64,000 bases of DNA from Aulostomus chinensis. Taxonomy: Eukaryota > Chordata > Actinopteri > Syngnathiformes > Aulostomidae. This document shows positions 25,723-39,000 of this stretch, piece after piece. Numbering within the stretch: position 1 is the stretch's first letter; the number at the start of each line of letters is the position of its first letter. The stretch lies in NCBI GenBank assembly GCA_037954235.1, contig JBBMOA010000013.1, positions 6,895,001-6,959,000 on the forward strand, in the 5' to 3' direction. Under the pieces are notes generated by a model that made no database searches, was not told the DNA's origin, and worked only from the letters and a program-made list of their open reading frames with translations. The position numbers and the translations under genes are program-made.

Positions 25723-27038
25723 GACCAGATCACTGCATGCTGATGCCACATCTGATGCCTTTAAAACCAACATCACCCTGTTCACCCGGATCCTGGACAG
25801 CCTGCTGGATGGGTATGATAACCGCCTGCGGCCGGGCCTCGGGGGTAAGAATGCGTCCACCTGCATGTTGGTTTCATGTGACATGGATTTGGTTTGTGGT
25901 CTCATTTTTGAAAGAGAACATGCAAATTCTCTGATCACAGCTTCTCAAATGTGAATATTTTCCAGTTCCAGTGAACAGAATGTCTTTGGGGTGAGGTCTG
26001 TAGTTTGGGGGCAGGGGGCCTGGACCAAGCTCTACCCCAGGGCCCTGGTTGTGATGGCAGGATCCGACTGGCGCTCACTGGGAGGGAAACACTGACACCA
26101 TCTTGGGCTTTGGAAAATCGTGGTTATCATTCAGGATTTTTGACATTTGAAGCACGAACGATGAATCAGTTGAGGACTTAATAATGTTGGCTATCAGTGA
26201 CTGATGAACGCAGCTCTCCTCCGTATGAGGTGATGCGGGCCCCCATTTAGACGTTTTGTGCTTCCCTATCTTCCAGGAAACTTCATGTGTCTTTGTTGAC
26301 GGTTGATGGCTCATTCGGACTGAACACACCTCAATTAACAAAGCCATTTCTACCACACAGCCTCTCAGCAGCAAACCCCTCTGAATAGACAAAATATGTG
26401 CACACGACATTTAGGTGATGGAACGCTTCACTTCCTGGAAAGTCACAGCAGCCAATCGGCCACATTTAACCTCTCACAGGCCGGGTCTCTCCAGAGGTGC
26501 ACTGATGTGCCCACTGACTTTGACAGGTTTTGCAAGTGTAGGTGCGGCTGTGACTCGTGCTGCTGTGTTTCTGCTGCACTTGGACTGCTTGAAGTGATGG
26601 AAATGGAGCACCAGGTATGAAGTGTCTTCATTCTTCGGTAGAATGAAGCATCACTTACTCATTTAGTCATTTATATCAGTCAACGTTCACAGACGGATAT
26701 AAACATAACATTTTCAACTGTTAGAATTTGCACATGTGGATAAAAGTGAGCTTTCTTAAAGAAAGGAGATTGTTGAGCCTGAGACAGATAAAAAACATCT
26801 CCTCAAGTGGCCCTCGTCTGCTCCAGCGCTTCTCCCTTTGCCTCCGAACCTCCCATCATCCTCCATGTTTGGCATCTCATTTCCAGCTGGCCCCTCACCC
26901 CAGAGCCAGGCTCCCCCCTCAGGATTTTGGGTCATTTGAAATTCAAATTCCTGGGGCCATCAGCCCAGAAGCAGCCATATGGGGAACAGACCCACTTTGG
27001 CTAAGCAGCACTCTGATGGTACAACCGCACCTATAGTT

Positions 27039-27073
<35 letters not shown>

Positions 27074-30000
27074 CATATACATAAACTGTGTGTATGTATA
27101 GTTGTGTGTATATATATTGACTGGCTTGACATTATCTATTGTTAACTTATGTGATGTACCACACACACACTGGGTCACTGGGTTCTGTCGTGCAGCAGAA
27201 AAGAGGGAAATGACATCAGATGGGATTTTCCACGTTGCTGACACATTCGATCTGCGTGTCTCATCTGTGGAAAAAGGAACATGTTCAGGCTTGACTGGAC
27301 TGTTATAAATGTTGCAGGACCTCAGTGCAGCTGCATGAAGTATAAAAACTTCTACATTTACTTTGATGTATGGGAAAATACATCCTTCTGTCAAGTATTT
27401 ATCAACTACATAACCACAAACTTACAAGACAGAATACTACCACAACTGTATTTTGTTAACCCTGCAGCAACACTGCAACACATCTCAGTACTATGATCCC
27501 TATAAGACAGTCAGCACACAGTCCTAGAACACAGTCCTAGAACACAGTCAGCACACAGTCCTAGAACACAGTCCTAGGACACAGTCAGCACACAGTCCTA
27601 GAACACAGTCCTAGAACACAGTCAGCACACAGTCCTAGAACACAGTCAGCACACAGTCCTAGAACACAGTCCTAGAACACAGTCAGCACACAGTCCTAGA
27701 ACACAGTCAGCACACAGTCCTAGAACACAGTCCTATAAGACAGTCAGCACACAGTCCTAGAACACAGTCCTAGAACACAGTCAGCACACAGTCCTAGAAC
27801 ACAGTCAGCACACAGTCCTAGAACACAGTCAGCACACAGTCCTAGAACACAGTCCTAGAACACAGTCAGCACACAGTCCTAGAACACAGTCAGCACACAG
27901 TCCTAGAACACAGTCCTAGAACACAGTCCTAGAACACAATCAGCACACAGTCCTAGAACACAGTCCTAGAACACAGTCAGCACACAGTCCTAGAACACAG
28001 TCCTAGAACACAGTCAGCACACAGTCCTAGAACACAGTCCTAGAACACAGTCAGCACACAGTCCTAGAACACAGTCAGCACACAGTCCTAGAACACAGTC
28101 CTAGAACACAGTCAGCACACAGTCCTAGAACACAGTCAACACACAGTCCTAGAACACAGTCCAAACAAAGGTGTTGCTGACAGCGCCACCATCACCACCC
28201 TCCATCTCTACGGACCCTCCTCACCTCATCTGGCCAGCGCTGAGGTGACGTTAGGAGAGTTCACAGTGGGATGCACTCTGCCTGACACACGCAGGTTCTG
28301 GCTGACCAATTAAACGCGGTTCAGCTGGTCCATCTGTGCCAGTTGATTCGGATTAAATGAAGAGCACGTGTTCATGAGGGTTCCTGCTGAATAAATGGAC
28401 TTTAGGTATTGTCCTCGTTCCTATAACTGTCCTGACATCCCCCGGCATTAAAAGCACTCTGGTTGTTTTCAAAAGTGAACATGTACCTTCCCCAAGGGCT
28501 GTGCTCTCCTGGGTGCTCTGCTGTGAGAAAGCCTGATTTGGTTAGTTTTGCCTGTGACTTTGCTCCACTCATGCAGGACTGATGCGGTGGTGGATGTCGC
28601 TCTTTATGCTCTGTGTTCTTAGTGGAAAATAATAAATTCAGACCAAGGCAGAAAATTAGAAAAACTTTGTCTCTCGCCTATGTTTACTGGTGCACTGGCG
28701 ACCCCAGGGACAGCTGGGATTGGCTCCAGCCCCCCGCAACCCTGAAACAGGATCAGCTTGACATGGATGGATGTTTGCTGATGTTATAGGAAATGCCGAC
28801 AATGATAAGAAGTGACAGTTCTGCAAATGTCTTTTTCTATATGTTTCATTTAACAAATGGAGTAAAGTGAACCAATAGTTGATCTTCTCATGCACATTTA
28901 TTGTGTTGAGCACTTGAGTGAAATCATGAATGTTCAGTAGGGAGGAAGAAACATTCCTATACCAGACGAAAGGTTCACGTGCTGCAGTGAAACACAGTCC
29001 TCACGACAGTTATCGTAGAAACGGGAGGACAAAACACCATCACCAGCTCTCAGTGGAAGCCAGTGAAGCTCAATGTCACCACAAGTTACAGCCTAGAATA
29101 AATCAACACGTCTCAGGCTCATCAGATATTCTGTGACAAAATGAGAAATTCACAGCGTTAAAGGAGTCGGGCCAGAAGAGAGATGCCCTCCTCTGTGCTG
29201 CCGCAGGGAGCTGAGAGCACAAACCATCCACTTCCAGTCATTGTGCTAAGCTAACTAGTGTGGGTCTCAGAGGAGGGAAGGAGCTCCGCCTTCTTGACTA
29301 ACTCAGCTCCTTCAAGGTTCTGAAGGCGCTGGTTACTCAGCGTACCACATTGTGTGTATTTTTACAAGATGAATCCCTCAAAGTGCTGTTCACACTGATT
29401 TTACTGTCAGGTGTCTCGTGCGTCTCCACAAAGAACATTTCTCTTTAAATAAATCAAGCAGCTAATTGACGCCCCTGAAAAAAATCCCGCCATTTTAAAT
29501 CAGCTGCATTATCACAGAGAAGCTGCCACACGCCTGCAACCTGCCACTTTCTTCTGATCTACATGACCTCCTCGGTCAGAGAGCTCTTTCATAATAGGCT
29601 TTGTTAGGGACGCGGGGCTGCCTCACCATGCATGAGAGCACTTCCCTCAGCAGTCATGATCTCTTTAGATTGTACGTGGGTTGCTGTTTGCTGTGTAGTA
29701 CAGAGTGTAGAGTAAAAGTGAAAGCTTTTTAAACTGACCGAGCGTAAGAGATCGAGCTTCAGTAATTATTGAAAGAGACCGAGTGAAGAGGAAGCAAATG
29801 GACCTGATGCAGCGGCACTGATGCAGGTGCACATGATCGCTTGAGCAGGAAGCATATGAGGCTTTGCTCTTGCTGTCTGTCACATTGGCGTGAACATTTA
29901 GGACAAATCTCAAAGTCTTAACTTGCGTGTCACTGGGGCTGGTCAAGTGTAGTGTTGCAGGTTGTAAACAAATGCACATTCAAACAGCTGTTCCTGCTGA

Positions 30001-33000
30001 GATGGGTTGAAGTTCATGACAATATTACATCTTCAAATGTGCTGCGTGAAGGACTGGTCGTCCTGCCGGTACCAGAAATGTGAGCAGACGTTTGTGTGTC
30101 TGTGTCTGGGTAGGAAGCAGGGAGGGGGTGTGGCTTGCACATTTTAAAATTATTTTTATTTTAAGGAAGCAAAGTTGGAATGGGCTGTCTTGCGTCCGCA
30201 CCCTTTCCCCAGGGGCACTGAGCTTCACCAACAAATGTTTACAACACTTAGAACATTGGGTTCTACGTTCTATTTGTATTAAGCATAAGCACATTTGAAC
30301 AGGATCAGGCTGCGATGGATTCCCTTGACCTTTGAACGGGACTCTCAGCAGTTGTGGAACGTGTTCATATGTAGATGCTGAGGACTTTCTAGCAGTTGAG
30401 GGTTTGGTTTTCCTCATCATGATGTCATGATCTCCGCGCTGACAACGGTGGGCCAGTTTCCTGTAGCTGAGAGCAGAGCCACCACCCGGCAGGGTAAATA
30501 TGACTGTGTTCAGCTGCACGGAGCTCTGAGGAGGGAGGAAACAGGCACCGTTCTTTGATATTTGTTTTCTCTCTAAAACAAGGAGCTATTGTTCGCACTT
30601 GTGCTGCGCTCTCTACGAGTTCGAGTGAGAGAGAGAGAAATCCGTTTCTCCTTGTGCTGCCACATTTGGATGCTTGAGCTTCCCTGAGTGATGTTTAGGA
30701 AGCTGCTTCTGGTCCAAAATTCAACCTACACCAGTAAAAGGTGGAAAAGTGACACCTCCCGCTGACAGTGAGAGTGGACTTTCTAGAGCAGTGAGAGACG
30801 TCTGACCAGCAGTCACACGCGTCACATGACAACTGGAGCCTATCCTGCCTTCCTTTGGTCACCGCTCCATCGTAGGGTCTCTTACGGGAGAGCAAATTTA
30901 TTTCATGCAATGATTGATTAGTGAGAAGGTGTATTTTTGAGCTATGCTAACTATCTGCTGCTGACAGTTTAAGATTGAATGGACACTCCGTTCTAACAAT
31001 GGTCAAATCAAACTCCCAGAGAGAACCAGAGAATGAGCTTGATGACCGAATGTAGGGATGATGAGATGAGATGAAGAAGTCCTCATTAGAAGCGCCTCAC
31101 TCTCCTGAGCCTCAGAGTTTGAGATGGTGAAGAGCCACAGCCTGTGGCTAGCTGGCTAGCCTGAGTGTTGCTAACAGTTAGGGACTGATTGATGGGTGGA
31201 TGTCACAGTCATGCTGTTTAAAGTAGAGAACTGCGGCTCAGACTAAGTGGCTCATACTTCTCACATTCAAGAAAACTCAGTGGAGTGTGTACCTGAAACA
31301 TCCATCCATCCATCTATCATCCATCCATCCATACATCCATCCATCCATCATCCATCCCTCCATCCGTCCATCTATCATCCATCCATCCATCCATTTATCA
31401 TCCATCCATCCATCCATTTATCATCCATCCATCCATCCATTTATCATCCATCCATCTATCTATCATCCATCCATCCATCATCCATCCCTCCCTCCATTCA
31501 TCCCTCCCTCCATCCATCCATCATCCATCCCTCCCTCCATCCATCCCTCCATGTTCTCCCTCTTCTCCTGTTCAGGGTGGTGGGGGTGGAGCCTATCCCA
31601 GCAGCCTTCCCCCTGGACAGGTCACCAGTCCATGTCAGGGCCAACACATAGAGACAGACAACCATTGGCTCTCCCAGCCACGCCTACGGTCAATTTAGAG
31701 TCTGGATTAACCTGGTCCCCTCTTGATGTCTTTGGACTGTGGAGGAAGCTGGAGTACCAGAGAGAACCCAGCAGGAACAGGGAGAACATGGAGACTCACA
31801 CAGAAAGACCCCGTGCTGCAGCCGGGGCTCCACCCACAACCTTCTTGATGGGGGGCCACAGGGAGGACCACTGCTCCACCAGGGTGCTCTCAAACATAAA
31901 GAAATGAATTTGAATTTTTAGCTGTGCAAGTGTTTTGTGAAATAGGTGACCAATCAGGACCAGAAGGTGGAATGTTCTCACCTCCAGCCTCACAGCCCTT
32001 TAGCAGCCTGCTTGTGTGTGTCTGGTGTGCGTCTTGTTTGTCTGTCTTGTACATCTTGAGTGTGTCTCTTGTGTGTCTCGTGTGAGTGTCTCACCTGTGT
32101 TGTGTGTCTGCTCTCGTCTCCAGACCGAGTCACCGAGGTGAAGACCAACATCTACGTCACCAGCTTTGGACCCGTCTCAGACACAGACATGGTGAGAACT
32201 CACACATGTCCCACATTTACCACTCAAGGGGATTTATTCTACCAGAACAAGACAGAACTATACACACGCACACACACACACACACACACCACACACACAC
32301 ACATCACTTCTCTTTTCGTTTACTGTTGGTTGTTTATTACTTCTCAATGATGAGTCTAATGTTTGTAAACAAAGGAATCGTTCTCCAACACCTGGGTAGA
32401 ACCTCACCTGCGGTCAGACAAGAGGCAACATCATGACATCATCTCAGTACACATCCAGATCAAAAATTAGACATCATTCGGTGATGTCGGAGCCACTGAT
32501 TGATTGATTAATGAGGTTATTGATTTTGTGATGGGTAAGGTGATTGATTGGTGAGGCGATTGATTGGTGAGGTGATTGATTGGTGAGGCGATTGATTGGT
32601 GAGGTGATTGATTGGTGAGGCGATTGATTGGTGAGGTGAGCCCTGGTGTCCTGGTGCTGATGACTTATGACTTGATCTCTCAGGTTCACTAATCTGTGGC
32701 CACAAGTTACCACTGTCCCCCCAGTCTGCTCATTCTGTATATTTCAATGTTTCATTTTGTGGCCAACATTCACTTTGCTTTCAACGCCATCTCTCTCTTG
32801 ATTGCTCTTGAATGGCGGCTGCAGGGTTCTGAAATTCAGCAAAGGAAACAAACCTTTTCACTCTCTTTACTTGCTCTTTTGTTCAGTTCCAGTTATTAGA
32901 ACTGGAATCTTATTTATTACCTGTGACTGATCTCATCATGAATCATTTGCCAGTAATGAGTTCTGCTGGGTCGGACCGGCTGGGAGCAGGCAGCAGCCAA

Positions 33001-36000
33001 TCAGCACCTCCTCACGGCGCCTACCAGAGCACTCGCCTCCCCCCCTCTAATGCTCTTGAAAACTGACTCATGGTCAATCAGGGCTTTTCAAGGCCAAAGT
33101 GACCCCAGATTCAAACAAGGTGATGATGATTGGTTCACTAGACCTTGTAAAGTGAGTGATCGTAAAAGTCCCCTCTGTCTCAGCCCGGGGGGTCTCAGTC
33201 ACGCTGCCACATCTGGACAGGTTGACTCTGTTCCTCCTCCAGAACTGCTCAAACTCTGCCAGGTAACACCTGGACCAGGTGAGAACCCCCCTTCTCATGT
33301 CCAGACACCAGTCCTCCCCTAGATGAGATCTGGGCTTTGATGTTCTGCTCCAGAATGCTGACCTGGATGTCTCAGAACCATGTCTGCGTGTTTACCTGGA
33401 AAAAGAATCTCCTCCAGTGTTGCATTTCTCTTGCTGACTGGATCGGATCGTCCTCCAGGTTTTGTTGCATCATCGGACCCTGAACCTGTGCGTGCCCTCC
33501 AGGCAGCTGGGAACCGTCCCGCAGCGTGATTCCATCACCACCAGCTGGACACTATGTGTTTTTTGGTCATGTGCAGCTTTTGGTATTGGCCAATCACAGC
33601 GTCTCATCTGATGGTCAGAAAGATGAGCTGAAGCATGGACCTCCTCAGCTGTCTCAGGTGTCCCTCAGGTAGTGAGGACGGCCGCCGGACCCACACTGAC
33701 ACACCTGCCATAGTCCCTCGTGCCCCCATGATGTAGTTAACGGAACTCATGTTCAGGTGCTGGGACATTTGGGGTCTGAAGGGTTCCTCTGTCTTCATGA
33801 ACCAAAGATGGACCTTCCCACTCAGGTGACCTCAGGTGATCTCTAGCCCCCTTAACTGGCTTGACTTCTTTAAACAAGGTGAATACTTTTGCAGTTACTT
33901 ATTTGACATGATAGCTTTTCAGTTAATTGGTTAATTTTAATAATTACTTGGTATGAATCTGTTTTCACTTTGATGTTGAAAGGGTTTTTTTTCTAATTTT
34001 TTTGTCCAAAAGGCCAAATTTTATTGACCATGATTCAATTTTTAAAAGCAATAAAGAATTAAAACTCGGAAAACATTAAAGGGGGTGAAAGCTTTTTATA
34101 GGGCCTGTAGAAATGTCATTAATTACATGTCAGGTCAGTGCCGCCCGCAGCAGGCCACATCAGAACATCTCAGTTCCACAGCATTCCCACATTTCTACAA
34201 TTCCACAATTTGACAGTTTCTTTGGCAGATGCTTTCGTCCAAAGCAACACACAGCACAAGTTGCTGCACTCTTTGTCGCATTAAATTTCTGTATTTATTT
34301 GCACCACCTCCAAAACTGTTCATTCAATTTCAGCTGCCACTTATCAGTTCTGAGTCGGTCCTGGAGACAGGTGCATGAGCGCTGCAGGCAGAGTGTGGTG
34401 GTGTGCTGGTGGTGAGGCTGCAGACCTCAGACCAGTTTACAGGAACAGACTAAGAAGCAGGGGACCTGGAGAGTCCTGACTCTGGAGGCTTGGAGGCCTT
34501 TACAAAAGTCTACTGATGCTTTTGGAGGAAAAGAGCTCACATGTTGTGTTGCCTCCAAACACAATTATAACACAACACATGAGTAAAGCAGTACAAGTAC
34601 TGCATCAGAACCAGTACTTGAGGATGTGACGTGTACCAGAGAGTCGGGGAATGAGACCTGAAGAAAAAGTGAGTCTGGACCAATGAGGGTCTTCCTTCTA
34701 TGTTCCTGTGTAGAAACACGTGTGTTGTTGGCCTACATGCTTCTGACACGTCCATGTTACATGCTTGTGGGACCACAAGTGTTTGTGTAGCGTCGTGGTT
34801 GCTGCGTGACAACAGCGTAGACGTGTAATCGCTGTGGAAGCACGTCACCGTCACCGTCACGCTGATGCAGATCAGCTCCAGCTCCCACCATGACGAAGGT
34901 CCCGATGGCAGAGCGGCGCCGTTGTAGACTCAGAACAACAAGATGGCCGCCCAAGCCTTGTTTAGTTTAAAACTACCAGACAAAAAAATTCTAGCTACAA
35001 AATGAAGAACTCTCCATCCAGCTGGGTCCACTTGCCTCCTCATTGTGCGGATGAGTCGGTATGACACATCACATGACCTCAGAAGTAATTAGCAACACAC
35101 AAGCTGTGTGAGTAATTGCTGTGTGTGCAGAAGGATAGATGCTCCCCGTTAGCTTCAAGCTAAATGTACATTGCTGGCTCTTCCTGCATTCTGGAGACAC
35201 TAAAAGTGTTGCAGGAGGGAAAATCATCTGAGCAGCTGAATACTGCTGTTAGCGAGTACTTGGAAGGTGTTGGGTGTCGGCTCAACCCTGTCAGATGGCT
35301 GTCGTTACTGTCATGCTGGATTCCTCTCAGCTCTTCTCTACTGGCGAAGCGATTTACTTAATCTTGATCAACTGATCAAATCTTCCCTGTCAGACATGCT
35401 TGCTGCTCATCAGCTGAACAAAGCCCAGCCCCACAAACACAACACACAACTTGTACAGGAGGATCCGTTAAGAGCTTCGAAGCCCTTGACGCATCTCAGG
35501 AGTCTGGCATTGACTGGCCCATCTCACTGTCCCGATATCTACACGCCCAAGGCTGTAGCACCAGAAAAAATAGGGAGGAATTTACCTCCCCCTATCTTGC
35601 TGAGTGAATCTCTCTCTCTCTCTCACACACACACAAACACTCACACACACACGCAGTGCTTTCTGCATGATATGTCTTCTTGTGTGTGGTTTCTTTTGAC
35701 AACAGAGAATTGTAGGTCAAGGGGTTGCCTTGGTCTTGGTCGGGGGGGGGGGGGGTAGGTGCAGTCATGTGGTCATCAACAGCAAGTGTAGGGAACCCAC
35801 TAATCCAGCTCCTCTGCCCTCAGGAGTACACTATAGATGTTTTCTTCAGGCAAAGCTGGAAGGACGAGAGGTTGAAATTTCATGGGCCAATGAATATTTT
35901 GCCCCTCAACAACCTGATGGCGAGTAAAATCTGGACCCCGGACACCTTCTTCCACAACGGAAAAAAGTCTGTGGCTCATAATATGACCATGCCCAACAAG

Positions 36001-39000
36001 CTGCTGAGGATCCAGGATGATGGCACGTTGCTGTACACCATGAGGTACGCAGCACAACACATGATGACCAGAACAAAACAAATGAAATGAGGTTACAGCC
36101 AGTTTAATGACTGAGCCCAGTAACTGGGAACCAGTGGCTGGACCACACCATCCCCCCACAGGTGCAAACACAGTGATTGGAATGTTACAAAGGTGTTATC
36201 TCACAATTGATATTTGTTGCTTTACAAGAAGTGAGATCACACCGGTAAAGCATGTGATGGTGAAAGTGTGACCAGTGGTGACACAAGATCCAGTGGTTGA
36301 GCAGCATTTCTTCATCTCTCATTGGAAGAAGCCACACGCTGCAGCGGCTCATCAAAACACATTCCCAGCCTCGTCTGCTGGGCGCCACTGCACCTTGGTC
36401 CCTACTGGTCAGAGTGAAGACGAGCCATGTGGTCAGGAGGCATGTCAGAGTGGACGCTAGACCCGTGCATGGAGGGTTTCTGGAGAAATGCATGTTTGTT
36501 GTTTACTCTTCATGCATCTGTTGAGTCCTGCTTTGTTTTTCCTTTTATCGCCACCTGGATGCAGGTTGACTGTACATGCAGAGTGTCCCATGCATCTGGA
36601 GGATTTTCCAATGGATTTCCATTCCTGCCCACTTAAATTTGGCAGCTGTGAGTAATAAAGAAATGATGATGGTGATGATGATGGTGATGGTGATGGTGAT
36701 GATGATGATGGTGATATGACGATGGTGATGGTGATGGTGATGATGGTGCTGGTGATGGTGATGGTGATGATGATGATGATGATGATGATGATGGTGACGA
36801 TGGTGATGATGGTGATGATGGAGATGTGATGATGATGGTGATGATGGTGATGATGATGATGATGGTGACGATGGTGATGATGGAGATGTGATGATGATGG
36901 TGATGATGGTGATGGTGATGATGATGATGATGATGGTGATGATGATGGTGACGATGGTGATGATGGTGATGATGGAGATATGATGATGGTGATGATGATG
37001 GTGACGATGGTGATGATGATTGTGATGATGGAGATATGATGATGGTGATGATGATGGTGACGATGGTGATGATGATGGTGATGATGATGATGATGGTGAT
37101 GATGGTGATGGTGATGATGGTGGTGATTATGATGATGGTGACGATGGTGATGATGGTGGTGATATGATGATGATGGTGACCATGGTGATGATGGTGACGA
37201 TAGTGTAGATGGTGATGATGGTGATGATGATGATGATGGTGATGATGGTGATGGTGATATGATGATGATGGTGATATGATGATGGTGATGATGGTGATGG
37301 TGATGATGGTGATGATGATGATGGTGATATGATGATGATGATGGTGATGATGATGGTGATATGATGATGATGATGGTGATGGTGATGGTGATATGATGAT
37401 GGTGATGGTGGTGATGATGATGGTGATATGATGATGGTGATGATGATGATGGTGATGGTGGTGATGATGATGATTGTGATGATGGTGATGTTGATGATGG
37501 TGATGACTGTGATGTTGATGATGATGGTGATGATGATGGTGATGGTGATGATGGTGATGATGATGATGATGGTGATATGATGATGGTGATGGTGATGGTG
37601 GTGATGGTGATGGTGATGATGATTATGGTGATGGTTATGATGATGATGGTGATGGTTATGATGGTGATGTTGGTGATGATGATGGTGATGATGGTGATGG
37701 TGGTGGTGGTGGTGGTGATGGTGATGATGATGTGACGATGGTGATGATGGTGATATGATGATGGTGACGATAGTGACGATGGTGAAGATGATGGTGACGA
37801 TGGTGATGATGGTGATGATGGTGATGGTGATGATGATGGTGATTATGATGATGTGATGATGATGATGGTGGTGATGATGATGATGGTGATGACGGTGATG
37901 ATGGTGATGATGATGATGATGGTGATATGATGATGGTGGTGGTGGTGATGATAATGATGATGGTGATGGTGATGATGATAGTGATGATGGTGACATGATG
38001 ATGGTGATGATGGTGATGATGATGATGGTGATATGATTATGGTGATGTTGATGATGGTGATGGTGATGATGGTGATGGTGGTGATATGATGATGGTGATG
38101 ATGATGGTGACGATGGTGATGATGGTGATGATGGTGATATGATGATGGTGATGATGATGGTGACGATGGTGATGATGGTGATATGATGATGTGATGATGA
38201 TGGTGACGATGGTGATATGATGATGGTGATGATGGTGACGATAGTGACGATGGTGATGATGATGGTGATGATGATGGTGATGATGGTGATATGATGATGG
38301 TGATGATGGTGATGATGATGATGGTGATGATGATGATGGTGATGTTGATGATGGTGATGGTGATGGTTATGATGGTGATGGTGATGTTGATGGTGGTGGT
38401 GGTGATGATAATGATGATGGTGATGGTGATGATGATAGTGATGATGGTGACATGATGATGGTGATGATGGTGATGATGATGATGGTGATATGATGATGGT
38501 GATGTTGATGATGGTGATGGTGATGGTTATGATGGTGATGTTGGTGATGGTGATGTTGGTGATGGTGATGGTGATGATGGTGATGATGGTGATGATGATG
38601 ATGGTGATGATGATGATGGTGATGTTGATGGTGGTGGTGGTGATGATAATGATGATGGTGATGGTGATGATGATAGTGATGATGGTGACATGATGATGGT
38701 GATGATGGTGATGATGATGATGGTGATATGATGATGGTGATGTTGATGATGGTGATGGTGATGGTTATGATGGTGATGTTGGTGATGGTGATGTTGGTGA
38801 TGGTGATGGTGATGATGGTGATGGTGGTGGTGGTGGTGGTGATGGTGATGATGATGTGACGATGGTGATGATGGTGATATGATGATGGTGACGATAGTGA
38901 CGATGGTGAAGATGATGGTGACGATGGTGATGATGGTGATGATGGTGATGGTGATGATGATGGTGATTATGATGATGGTGATGATGATGATGGTGGTGAT

